This document shows, piece by piece, positions 10,418 through 17,654 of a stretch of 18,765 bases of DNA. The notes under the pieces were generated by a model that was given only the letters and a program-made list of their open reading frames with translations, was not told where the DNA came from and ran no database searches. Position numbers and translations under genes: made by a program. The first letter of the stretch is position 1. Every line of letters starts with the position of its first letter. Source of the stretch: CAYUVF01 sp964448045 (GTDB lineage: Bacteria; Bacteroidota; Rhodothermia; Rhodothermales; Salinibacteraceae); the NCBI GenBank assembly GCA_964448045.1, contig CAYUVF010000068.1, positions 1 through 18,765 of the forward strand, written 5' to 3'.

Positions 10418-11644
10418 TCACGTCGACGGCGCGCTGGCGACCTCCGACGAGCCCGTGCTCAGGTCGGGTTCGGGGAGGCCTTTGTAGACGAGCCACGCCA
10501 TCAGGAAGACCGACACGGCGGCTGCGGCGGTGTTGCTGGCGTACCCGTATCGCACAAAAGCGATGCCGGCGGCGAAGCTCCCGAGCCCGATGCCGGCCTG
10601 CCCGATGCCCACGGCGAGGCTCATCAGCGTGCCGCGCTGGGCGCCGGGCACGAGCGCGGTGAGCAGCGATTGCAGCGGACTAATGCGCATGCCAACGGTC
10701 ACCATCGCGAGGAAGAACAGCAGCGCCGCGCTGTAAAAGCCGTCGATGTAAAACGGCGTCACGAGCATGATGATGCCGAGGCCGAGGCACGAGAGGATGA
10801 TGAGCGGCTTGCGGCCGAGGTCGTCGGAGACGCGCCCGGCGATGGGTGCCGCGAGCACATTGGCGGCCCCGCCGATGGCGAAGAGCAGCGCCACCTGCAT
10901 GCTCGTGATGCCGATGTCCGTCTCCAGCCACGTCGGCAGGAAGACGACGAACAGCCCGATGCCGAAGAACATCAGGAAGTAGGAGCCCACGGCGGCGGCC
11001 ACTTCCGTATTTTTGACCATCCGCCCGTAGTTGCGGAGCGCGCGGCGGAGCGTCAGGCGCCGGTCGTCGAGTTCGACGTCGGGCTGGGGCACGTAGCGGG
11101 CGATCAGGACGGTGGCGATGCCCATCGTGAGGGCAAACATCAGGAAGGGCCAGCGGTAGCCGAAGGCGTTGGCGAGGATCTTGCCGAGGGGCACGCCGGC
11201 AACCTGCCCGAAGGCCGTGCCGCTCATGATCCAGCCGTTGGCCCAGCCGCGCCGCTCGTACGGGAAATAGTCGCCCACGTACGCCACCGAGCCGCCGCTG
11301 AGCATGCCGCCGGCGCATCCGGCGAGCGCGCGCATCGTCACGAGCAGAATGAAGCTCTGGGCGACGGTGTGCAGCGCCAGCGCCACCGCCATGAACCCCG
11401 TCCCAATCAGCAGGATGCGCTGCCGCCCGATCTTGTCCGAAATCGGGCCGGTGATGAGGGCGAAGACGCTCAGCATTACCGAGTAGATGCCGACGAGGAA
11501 GCTCTGCCAGAACTCGGAGATGGCGAGCTTGGCGCTGATCTCCGGCAGGATGGGGGTGACGATGATGACCTGGCTGCTGGCCGAAAACATCATCAGCCAG
11601 AGCGCAAAGAGGATGAGGTATGTGCGGGGGCGGATGTCGGTCAC
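10418..11644 (-). CDS. MFS transporter, DHA1-like drug/metabolite efflux family
   Basis: A 408-aa integral membrane protein with about 12 hydrophobic helices in two halves. Loop 2-3 has the MFS motif GPISDKIGRQR (66-76), and a second copy (GRVSDDLGRKP) occurs in the C-terminal half, as expected from the internal duplication of the family. Proton-driven export of small molecules is the likely role, with unknown substrate. Start choice: GTG at 11644 gives TDIRPRTYLILF directly before helix 1; a TTG 12 codons upstream adds a Pro/Cys-rich tail with no family character, and the first ATG lies inside helix 1. It is divergent from the TonB receptor gene, sharing a 295-nt intergenic region, and upstream of the ABC exporter on the same strand. 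Confidence 0.88.
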   Translation of the reverse strand: MTDIRPRTYLILFALWLMMFSASSQVIIVTPILPEISAKLAISEFWQSFLVGIYSVMLSVFALITGPISDKIGRQRILLIGTGFMAVALALHTVAQSFILLVTMRALAGCAGGMLSGGSVAYVGDYFPYERRGWANGWIMSGTAFGQVAGVPLGKILANAFGYRWPFLMFALTMGIATVLIARYVPQPDVELDDRRLTLRRALRNYGRMVKNTEVAAAVGSYFLMFFGIGLFVVFLPTWLETDIGITSMQVALLFAIGGAANVLAAPIAGRVSDDLGRKPLIILSCLGLGIIMLVTPFYIDGFYSAALLFFLAMVTVGMRISPLQSLLTALVPGAQRGTLMSLAVGIGQAGIGLGSFAAGIAFVRYGYASNTAAAAVSVFLMAWLVYKGLPEPDLSTGSSEVASAPST

Positions 11645-11788
11645 AGGGCAGAGGGGCGGCGGCCAGCAGGACCCTCGCAACGGATCGCCGTCCGGGCGGG
11701 TTTCTGCGCGCGAGCCGGCTGCGGCGGGGGTGGGCTCGGATCAAATGTGAAAATGCAGGCGCATCGGGGTGAAGGAACGCTGAATTGA

Positions 11789-11815
11789 CCCGCGTTAACA
11801 TAAGCGTAATGCGGG
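11789..11815. repeat. Inverted repeat CCCGCGTTA-N9-TAATGCGGG in the divergent intergenic region
   Basis: The arms match at 8 of 9 positions. It lies in the 295-nt region (11645-11939) between the MFS and TonB receptor genes and overlaps the first units of the 11-bp repeat array, so it may be part of the same regulatory site. From 11645 to about 11780 I see only GC-rich sequence with no clear element. Confidence 0.45.
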
Positions 11816-11845
11816 CATAATGTCAGGTTAACATCCGGCTGTTAT
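11795..11845 (+). promoter_or_regulatory. 11-bp-phased direct repeat array upstream of the TonB receptor (PhoB-like geometry)
   Basis: Seven-bp cores recur exactly every 11 bp: TTAACAT (11795), GTAATGC (11806), ATAATGT (11817), TTAACAT (11828) and a weaker CTGTTAT (11839). Each is separated by 4 nt, often GC-rich (AAGC, GGGC, CAGG, CCGG). The 7+4 layout is that of the E. coli PHO box and other OmpR/PhoB-family tandem sites, placing each monomer on the same helix face. It ends 95 nt before the receptor start. The regulator is not in the window, so the Pho link is an inference from geometry. Confidence 0.55.
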
Positions 11846-11939
11846 TGTGCAACTGACTGAAAAGTCATCGGCCACGCGCCTCCCACCACTGGGTTCGGGC
11901 CGCAGGGTTGCACTCCACTCACCGGATCTAACACTTTTC

Positions 11940-14771
11940 ATGATAGCCACCACGGTACGCACGCTTGCCGTCTATCTCGTCCTCGGGCTCTTACTGGGGC
12001 TCACGCCGGCGCAGGCCCAGACGGGCACCATCGCCGGCGTTGTCGTCGACGCCGAAACGGGCGAAACGCTCGTGGGCGCCAACGTCGCGCTCAGAGGCAC
12101 CACCACCGGCACGGCCACCGACCTGGACGGCCGCTACCGGATCCGTGATCTCGCGCCCGGGACGTACGATGTCGTCGTTTCGTTCGTCGGCTTTCAGGGG
12201 AAAACCGTCACGGGCGTCGAGGTCGAAGGGGGCGAAACCACAACGCTGGATGTGACCCTCGTCGAGGCAACGGCCGAGATGGAGGAGGTCATCGTCAGTG
12301 CCGAGGCGGCGCGCAGCTCCGAGGCCGGTCTGCTCAAGCAGCGTCAGAAGGCGGCCGGGGTGAGCGATGCCATCAGCGCCGAGGCCATCAGCCGCGCCGG
12401 TGCCGGCAATGCCGCGGATGCGATGAGCAAGGTCACCGGCGCCTCCGTCATCGACGGCAAATACGTAAACGTCCGCGGCCTGCAGGGGCGATACGTCAAC
12501 GCGCAGCTTAACGGCTCCGATCTTCCGAGCACCGACCCCGATGGTAACAGCGTGGCGCTGGACCTCTTCCCATCGAATCTGATCGACAACATCGTCACGA
12601 CGAAGACCTTTACGCCCGATCAGTCGGGCGCCTTCACCGGCGGATCGATCAACATTTCAACGAAGTCGCTTCCTGCCGACTTTTTCTTCAACCTGTCCCT
12701 TTCCTCCTCCTACGACAGCGAAGTCGGGCTCGGCGGCCGCGTGTTGCGACCGACCGGCGGGCTGGATGCGGTGCCCGATGTCGTTCAGAACGAGGACTTG
12801 CCGGCGAGCCTGGCGCAGACGTTCAACGATCCCGAGAAAGCGCAGCTGCTCGACGCGGCGTCCCGCGCATTTGCGACCTCCGTCGCGCCGGTGCGAAAGC
12901 AGATCGAGCTCATGGAGAACCGCAGCGTCGAAGTGTCGCTGGGGAATCAGTTCAGCGTGCTCGGCGGGCGTAATCTGGGATTCATCGCCTCGGCCTCGTA
13001 CGACCACTCGTTTTCCGGATTCGACGATGGCACCACGGCTCGCTTTGAACAGACGGGATTAGACTCCGGCATGCTCAACCCGACGGCCCGCTACAGCACC
13101 CAGCGTGGCACCGAAGCGACGCTCTTCGGAGGCCTGCTCGGCCTCACCTTTCAACCGTCCTCCACGCATGAGCTTCATGCGCGCCTGCTGTACAATGCCG
13201 ACAACGAGGAGGAAGCCCGCTTCGAATTTGGACGCCTCCCGCGCGACCTGAGCGGCAATCAGTTCTTCCAGACCCGCGTGATGCGGACGACGGAGCGCGC
13301 CGTGCGTGCGGCTGAGCTGAACGGCACCCATCAGTTTGGTGTGGGGCGTGACGGCATCCGTGCCGAGTGGTCGGCCTCGCTTTCTGAAGCCACGCGCGAT
13401 GAGCCGGACTACCGGTTCTTTTCCAACCAGATGGCCGTACAAAACGGAGGGGCGGATACGAGCTACGCGATCTCGAAGTCGATCTACCCGGTGCCGGCCC
13501 GGTATTTCCGAGATCTCACCGAGCGCGACGGCGGCGGATCCTTCTCGGTTGAGGTGCCGCTGGGGACCGTCACGTTGAAAACGGGAGGCCGCCTCAAACA
13601 GCGGACGCGCACGTTCCGCGAGCGCCGCTTCGACCATCTGTCCGATCAGCTGGGCTTCGAGGGGAGTCCGAACGCCTACGTTCGTGAGAAGGCCGGCCTC
13701 ATCGGGACAGATGCTCAGGGACGCCCCCGCTACGGCACGTATGTGATCGACCAGACCCAGGCGTCGAACAATTACGATGGCGAACAGGACATCCGAGCCG
13801 GCTTCATCATGGCCGAATGGCCCCTGCCGGGCCTCGCTGAGGTGGAGTTCGTAGGCGGCCTGCGCGTGGAGCAGACGGATATGTCCATCGTGACGATCGA
13901 CGACTCGCGCGAAGGACAATTCACAGAAACCGACCTGTTGCCGTCCGGAAGCCTCACGTGGTCGCTCCGCAGCGACATGAATCTGCGCCTGGCGTACGGC
14001 CGCACCATCGCCCGGCCCTCCTTCCGCGAGTTTGCTCCGTTCAGCTCGTTTAACTTCGTCGGTGACTACATCGAGGTGGGCAATCCCAATCTGACGCGCA
14101 CGCGCATCCACAACGTCGACCTGCGATGGGAGTGGTTTATGCGCGGGGGTGAGCTCCTTTCGGCCGGCACCTTCTACAAGTCATTCGAGGACCCCATTGA
14201 ACGGACGATCAACCCGACCGCGTCGGGAGCCAACACCGAGGTGACGTACCTCAACAAGAGTAGCGCGACGGTGTATGGCGCCGAATTTGAGGCCCGCAAG
14301 CGCCTCGATGGCCTCGCGTCCTGGCTCCGCCACGTTCAGCTTGGTGCCAACTTGACGCTCATCCAGTCCGAGGTGAGTCGAAGTGAGAAAGAGCTGGACG
14401 CGATCCGGGCCTTCGACGACGACCCGAGTCCCACGCGCCCGCTGCAGGGCCAATCCCCCTACATCGTGAATCTGAATGCCGGATATGAAAACCCCGACAG
14501 CGGCACGAGCATCAACGTGTTCTTCAACCGCTTCGGCGACCGGCTCGACACCGTCACGCGCAACGGACTCGACCTCTTCGAGCAGGCGCGTAGTACCGTC
14601 GATATGACGGCATCACAGCGACTGATGTACGGCTTTTCGATGAAGGTATCGGTCAAGAATCTGCTGGATACTGACTACGTCGTCTCGCAAGAGTTTGGCG
14701 GCGAGACCTTCGTGAATGATCGCAATCCGCGCGGGCGGACGGTCTCGGTCGGGTTCTCGTACTCATTCTGA
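11940..14771 (+). CDS. TonB-dependent outer-membrane receptor with N-terminal carboxypeptidase-regulatory-like domain
   Basis: Outer-membrane gated barrel that imports a substrate using TonB energy. The 943-aa product starts with a signal peptide (hydrophobic 8-22, likely cut after AQA near 26). Next come a CarboxypepD_reg-like beta-sandwich (about 27-110, GTIAGVVVDAETGE to TYDVVVSFVGF), a TonB-box-like EEVIVSA (about 115), a plug (about 130-245, with VNVRGLQGRYVNAQLNG and LFPSNLIDNI) and a long beta-barrel ending in the aromatic terminus SVGFSYSF. It is not a SusC type: no SusD follows and the plug lacks SusC features. The ATG at 11940 is used because it begins the signal peptide; the longer frame from 11847 would bury it. 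A secreted lipoprotein gene follows 184 nt downstream, so the two are probably partners. The substrate is unknown. Confidence 0.94.
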   Translation: MIATTVRTLAVYLVLGLLLGLTPAQAQTGTIAGVVVDAETGETLVGANVALRGTTTGTATDLDGRYRIRDLAPGTYDVVVSFVGFQGKTVTGVEVEGGETTTLDVTLVEATAEMEEVIVSAEAARSSEAGLLKQRQKAAGVSDAISAEAISRAGAGNAADAMSKVTGASVIDGKYVNVRGLQGRYVNAQLNGSDLPSTDPDGNSVALDLFPSNLIDNIVTTKTFTPDQSGAFTGGSINISTKSLPADFFFNLSLSSSYDSEVGLGGRVLRPTGGLDAVPDVVQNEDLPASLAQTFNDPEKAQLLDAASRAFATSVAPVRKQIELMENRSVEVSLGNQFSVLGGRNLGFIASASYDHSFSGFDDGTTARFEQTGLDSGMLNPTARYSTQRGTEATLFGGLLGLTFQPSSTHELHARLLYNADNEEEARFEFGRLPRDLSGNQFFQTRVMRTTERAVRAAELNGTHQFGVGRDGIRAEWSASLSEATRDEPDYRFFSNQMAVQNGGADTSYAISKSIYPVPARYFRDLTERDGGGSFSVEVPLGTVTLKTGGRLKQRTRTFRERRFDHLSDQLGFEGSPNAYVREKAGLIGTDAQGRPRYGTYVIDQTQASNNYDGEQDIRAGFIMAEWPLPGLAEVEFVGGLRVEQTDMSIVTIDDSREGQFTETDLLPSGSLTWSLRSDMNLRLAYGRTIARPSFREFAPFSSFNFVGDYIEVGNPNLTRTRIHNVDLRWEWFMRGGELLSAGTFYKSFEDPIERTINPTASGANTEVTYLNKSSATVYGAEFEARKRLDGLASWLRHVQLGANLTLIQSEVSRSEKELDAIRAFDDDPSPTRPLQGQSPYIVNLNAGYENPDSGTSINVFFNRFGDRLDTVTRNGLDLFEQARSTVDMTASQRLMYGFSMKVSVKNLLDTDYVVSQEFGGETFVNDRNPRGRTVSVGFSYSF

Positions 14772-14829
14772 TGCGGGGACACGCACGTCCCCGGCCTCAT
14801 GCACTGCTCAACATATTTCCACCCTGTAT

Positions 14830-14861
14830 CGAAGGGACGGGCCTCCGGGTTCGTCCCTTCG
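14830..14861 (+). promoter_or_regulatory. Perfect 10-bp hairpin between receptor and lipoprotein genes
   Basis: CGAAGGGACG (14830-14839) and CGTCCCTTCG (14852-14861) form a perfect stem with a 12-nt loop, 58 nt past the receptor stop. No T-run follows, so it may be a partial terminator or a 3'-end stabiliser that sets different levels for the two genes. Confidence 0.6.
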
Positions 14862-14886
14862 GTGGTTCAAGGGCGTGTGTTACCAA

Positions 14887-14904
14887 ATTGCAAACTGATT
14901 GCAA
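14887..14904 (+). promoter_or_regulatory. Two ATTGCAA direct repeats spaced 11 bp, upstream of the lipoprotein gene
   Basis: ATTGCAA occurs at 14887-14893 and again at 14898-14904 with a 4-nt gap, the same 7+4 geometry as the array before the receptor but with a different core. It lies 51 nt before the lipoprotein start and could be a regulator site for a second promoter. It is a motif by eye, and the TTGCAA core is also self-complementary. Confidence 0.45.
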
Positions 14905-14955
14905 TCGGACGCCCTCGCGCAGACGCGCTCTTTCTCACGCAACACCCACATAATC

Positions 14956-16572
14956 ATGAAACGAATGCGTACCACCTCTCGGATGCCTCAGTGGCTTGCA
15001 ACGTGCATGCAGGCAGGAGCCGCACTGGTCCTGTCCGCCGCTCTTCTGCTAACCGGATGCGACTCGAATGGCGGAAACGAGCCGCCGCCCCCACCGCCTG
15101 GAAATGGCAATGGCGATGACTTTAGCGTCGCCGCTTACGACACCAGCGACGCGGGCGACGTGATTGTCGTCTCGGATGTCGAAGAAGGCGGCATCGGCTA
15201 CACCGACGCCGATGGCGACGAGGTCACCGAGGTGACGTGGACCAATGACTTCGTCTACAGGCTCGACGGCTTCGTCTACGTCAACGATGGGCAAACGCTC
15301 AACATCGAGCCTGGGACCATCATTAAGGGCTTGCCCGGATCGGGAGAAGACGCCTCGGCGCTCATTGTCGCCCGTGGGGCACAGATTTTTGCCGATGGCA
15401 ACCCCGGCAGTGACAATCCCGATGAGGCCAATCCCATCATCTTCACCGCCGACGCCGATGACGGCAGCGGCCTCGGGCGCGACGTGCGCGGCGAGTGGGG
15501 CGGCGTCATCCTCCTGGGGGATGCCACCCTTAACTCCGACCCACCCGTCACGCAGATTGAAGGCGTGCCCAGCACCATCGGCCGCGCCGAGTACGGCGGC
15601 GATAACGACGACCACAACATCGGCGTCTTCCGCTTCGTCTCCATCCGCCACACCGGCTCCGCGCTCGAAGGCGGCAGCGAAATCCAGGGACTGACGCTCG
15701 GCGGTATCGGGAGCGGGTCGACCATCGAGTACGTCGAGTCCTACGCCAGCGACGACGACGGCTTCGAGTGGTTCGGCGGCACCGTCAACACGAAGTACAT
15801 GATTGCCGCCTGGGCCTCGGACGACTCGTTCGACATGGACGAGGGGTATCGCGGCAGCAATCAGTTCTGGCTCGCCGTGCAGGCTACCGACGAGGCGGGC
15901 CGCATCGCGGAGCAAGATGGCGGCACGGATCCGGAAGATGGCCAGCCGTTCGCTACCGTTAAAGTAGCTAACGCCACGTACATTGGGATCGGTCCGGGCG
16001 TGGAGGGCACCGAAGGGGATGGCAATCAGCCCTTCATCATCCACCGCGACAACAATGCGACCTCGTACTTCAACTCGGTCTTCATGGATGCGCGCCTGAA
16101 TGCGGGTCTGCAGATCGAGGATCTCGGCAGCGGCGAAGACAGCCGCGAACGCTGGCTCGCCGATGAGCTCCGTTACGAGAATAACCTCTGGTGGAACATC
16201 GGCCCGGACTACGATCCGGAAAACACCACGTTCGAGGACATTATCCAGCTTACGGGAGAAGATGAAAACGAGCTCGGCGATGGCGGTGCGGCCTTCCGCG
16301 GTAACCTGGCGAATTATCTCCGCGATCAGGACAATCAGCTGCTCGACACCTCGCCCATCACGAACATCGACCGCGACGAGAACGGCGTGATCGGCAGCTT
16401 CGACCCGAGCGCCGCTGGTCCGGCGGATGCCACGCCCCCGGAGCCGAGCGTCTTCGGCGACGTGGGTGGTGTGAATGCGGACCTGACGCCCGCGAGCTTC
16501 TACGGCGCCTTCGGCAGTGACAACTGGGCCCGCAGCTGGACGCTCCTCAGCCAGACGGGCGAGCTGCAGTAA
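14956..16572 (+). CDS. Predicted surface lipoprotein with beta-helix-like core, partner of the TonB receptor
   Basis: A 538-aa exported protein. Residues 1-34 are a lipoprotein signal peptide ending in the lipobox LLTGC, with lipidated Cys35, followed by a Pro/Gly linker (EPPPPPPGNGNG, about 43-54). The body reads as short repeating beta-strand units typical of right-handed parallel beta-helix proteins: GTIIKGLPG, SALIVARGAQIFADG, GEWGGVILLGDA, FRFVSIRHTGS, IQGLTLGGIGSGSTIEYVESYAS, DDGFEWFGGTVNTKYMIAAW. I recognise this style from lipoproteins next to TonB receptors in Bacteroidetes and some Gammaproteobacteria, but know no established function. It is strongly acidic, in keeping with a salt-adapted host. 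There is no type IX secretion C-terminal domain. The ATG at 14956 begins the signal peptide; the longer frame from 14899 does not. It likely binds or captures the receptor's substrate. Confidence 0.88.
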   Translation: MKRMRTTSRMPQWLATCMQAGAALVLSAALLLTGCDSNGGNEPPPPPPGNGNGDDFSVAAYDTSDAGDVIVVSDVEEGGIGYTDADGDEVTEVTWTNDFVYRLDGFVYVNDGQTLNIEPGTIIKGLPGSGEDASALIVARGAQIFADGNPGSDNPDEANPIIFTADADDGSGLGRDVRGEWGGVILLGDATLNSDPPVTQIEGVPSTIGRAEYGGDNDDHNIGVFRFVSIRHTGSALEGGSEIQGLTLGGIGSGSTIEYVESYASDDDGFEWFGGTVNTKYMIAAWASDDSFDMDEGYRGSNQFWLAVQATDEAGRIAEQDGGTDPEDGQPFATVKVANATYIGIGPGVEGTEGDGNQPFIIHRDNNATSYFNSVFMDARLNAGLQIEDLGSGEDSRERWLADELRYENNLWWNIGPDYDPENTTFEDIIQLTGEDENELGDGGAAFRGNLANYLRDQDNQLLDTSPITNIDRDENGVIGSFDPSAAGPADATPPEPSVFGDVGGVNADLTPASFYGAFGSDNWARSWTLLSQTGELQ

Positions 16573-16601
16573 GTCCGCTGACCATCGTTCAACGTTCCCT
16601 G

Positions 16602-16632
16602 CGCCGGGCTCTCTTCGGAGGGTCCGGCGTTT
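16602..16632 (+). terminator. UUCG-capped GC-rich terminator after the lipoprotein gene
   Basis: A continuous 12-bp stem (CGCCGG plus GCTCTC pairing with GAGGGT plus CCGGCG, two G-U pairs) closes on a TTCG tetraloop (16614-16617) and is followed by a short TTT. It begins 29 nt past the stop and separates the receptor-lipoprotein unit from the ars genes. Confidence 0.8.
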
Positions 16633-16672
16633 GGTGTGGAGAAGCCGAGTAGGGAAACTTTCCGGCACTTAA

Positions 16673-16694
16673 TTCATCGAATGAATACGATGAA
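16673..16694 (+). promoter_or_regulatory. ArsR operator before arsR
   Basis: TTCATCG-N8-CGATGAA, a perfect inverted repeat with an 8-nt AT-rich spacer, ends 20 nt before the arsR start. The same layout occurs twice before arsM (17542 and 17610). It is the expected site of autorepression by the ArsR dimer, released when arsenite binds. Confidence 0.82.
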
Positions 16695-16714
16695 ATGATC
16701 AATCAGCGATTCCC

Positions 16715-17050
16715 ATGCAAACGAAAGCCGACCAGTTCGATGCCGACCTCGGGCGTCTCGCCGAGCAGGCCAAAGCGCTCTCGCATCCGGCGCGGCTCGA
16801 AATCCTGCGCGTGATTGCGGCGAAAGAAGCGTGCATCTGCGGGGAGATCGTCGACGATCTCCCCCTCGCGCAGTCCACCGTTTCACAACACCTGAAAGTG
16901 CTCAAAGAGGCCGGGCTCATCCAGGGCACCATCGACGGGCCGAGCGTCTGCTACTGCCTCGACGCCTCCGCCATCGAGGCGCTGCGCACCCAGTTTGGCA
17001 CCTTTATGGACGACCTGCTCGCTCACACCGCGAATGCCTCCACGTGTTAA
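16715..17050 (+). CDS. arsR: ArsR-family arsenite-responsive repressor
   Basis: A 111-aa winged-helix repressor that binds its operator as a dimer and lets go on binding As(III)/Sb(III). LSHPARLEILRVIAAKEACICGEIV covers the first helices; the DNA-recognition helix lies in AQSTVSQHLKVLKEAGLI (52-69) and the wing in QGTIDGPSVCYCLD. Cys40 and Cys42 form a CxC in helix 3, at the place of the ELCVCDL metal site of the plasmid R773 ArsR, which supports arsenite sensing. Cys79, Cys81 and a C-terminal Cys111 are extra thiols of unknown role. It starts 20 nt after its likely operator and lies 13 nt ahead of arsC, so arsRC is an operon. Confidence 0.93.
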   Translation: MQTKADQFDADLGRLAEQAKALSHPARLEILRVIAAKEACICGEIVDDLPLAQSTVSQHLKVLKEAGLIQGTIDGPSVCYCLDASAIEALRTQFGTFMDDLLAHTANASTC

Positions 17051-17063
17051 CCGACGCCCTGCT

Positions 17064-17504
17064 ATGCCGAAGCCTTCTGTGCTTTTCATCTGCACCCACA
17101 ACTCGGCCCGCTCGCAGATGGCCGAGGGGCTCCTGCGCGTCAAGTACGGTGACCACTACGACGTGCACAGCGCCGGCACGGAGAAGACGCACGTGCGCCC
17201 GTTAGCCATTCAGGCGATGGCCAACATTGGCATCGACATCTCCGATCACACGTCAAAAACCATCGACGAGGTCACCGACGGGCAGACGTTCGACGTCGTG
17301 GTGACGGTGTGCGATCACGCCCGCGAGGCGTGCCCGTATGTGCCGGGGCGCAAGCAGAATCTGCACCGGTCGTTCGAGGACCCCGCCGCGGCCGTAGGTA
17401 CCGATGAAGAGCGGCTGGCCGTCTTCCGCCGCGTGCGCGACGAGATCGCCGACTGGATCGATCAGACCTTCGCCCCGGAGGCCGCCGACGAGCACGCACG
17501 CTGA
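17064..17504 (+). CDS. arsC: Arsenate reductase, thioredoxin-coupled low-molecular-weight phosphatase type
   Basis: Reduces arsenate to arsenite in the cytoplasm using a relay of three cysteines and thioredoxin. The 146-aa product has the P-loop CTHNSARS (Cys10 to Ser17, with Arg16), the redox pair Cys83 and Cys90 in VCDHAREACPYVPG, and the general acid Asp105 in SFEDP. These match the layout of the Staphylococcus pI258 enzyme (Cys10, Cys82, Cys89), so it should be active and not merely a protein tyrosine phosphatase. The ATG at 17064 (MPKPSVLFIC) fits the family; the longer frame overlapping arsR does not. It is in an operon with arsR and makes the arsenite handled by ArsM and the ArsD-linked efflux. 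Confidence 0.95.
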   Translation: MPKPSVLFICTHNSARSQMAEGLLRVKYGDHYDVHSAGTEKTHVRPLAIQAMANIGIDISDHTSKTIDEVTDGQTFDVVVTVCDHAREACPYVPGRKQNLHRSFEDPAAAVGTDEERLAVFRRVRDEIADWIDQTFAPEAADEHAR

Positions 17505-17541
17505 GCGCGCCCCCCTCAAGCGCGGCCGGAAGACACCCCTC

Positions 17542-17563
17542 TTTATCGTATAAAAACGATGAA
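17542..17563 (+). promoter_or_regulatory. ArsR operator, distal copy before arsM
   Basis: TTTATCG-N8-CGATGAA with an A-rich spacer (17549-17556). The arms match the arsR operator at all but one position. It lies 38 nt past the arsC stop and 68 bp, start to start, before the second arsM copy. Confidence 0.78.
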
Positions 17564-17609
17564 AAGGCGGGGGTCCGTCCTCCTACTCCAAACTTCCTGA
17601 CTTTTCTTT

Positions 17610-17631
17610 TATATCGTATATTGGCGATAAT
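17610..17631 (+). promoter_or_regulatory. ArsR operator, proximal copy in the arsM promoter region
   Basis: TATATCG-N8-CGATAAT, with the same 8-nt spacing and the ATCG/CGAT core conserved. The left arm and spacer are AT-rich (TATATCGTATAT) and could include a -10 element, with CTGACT about 17597-17602 as a weak -35. A bound repressor would then block RNA polymerase directly. The arsM start is 24 nt after the site. Confidence 0.72.
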
Positions 17632-17654
17632 CAAAAACCTAACCCAGCACGACC

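Noticed and set aside
11645..11780. Bacteroidetes-type promoter (TAnnTTTG) for the MFS gene on the minus strand, seen as CACATTTG
   Set aside because: One core base is wrong and no convincing -33 element lies at the right distance, so it was not listed.
9053..11788. A 911-codon plus-strand open frame across the ABC and MFS genes
   Set aside because: It is antisense to two clear transporter genes, its translation is Arg/Glu/Asp/His-rich without any domain, and such shadow frames are common at this GC content.
13059..14111. A 350-codon minus-strand frame inside the TonB receptor gene
   Set aside because: It is fully contained in the receptor coding region and has no recognisable domain.
11940..16572. 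SusC/SusD glycan-uptake pair
   Set aside because: The receptor lacks SusC plug features and the lipoprotein is beta-helix-like, not the helical SusD fold; no glycoside hydrolase is nearby.
15049..16668. A 539-codon minus-strand frame opposite the lipoprotein gene
   Set aside because: The plus-strand frame has a signal peptide, lipobox and a recognisable fold pattern; the antisense frame has no recognisable motif and runs through the terminator.
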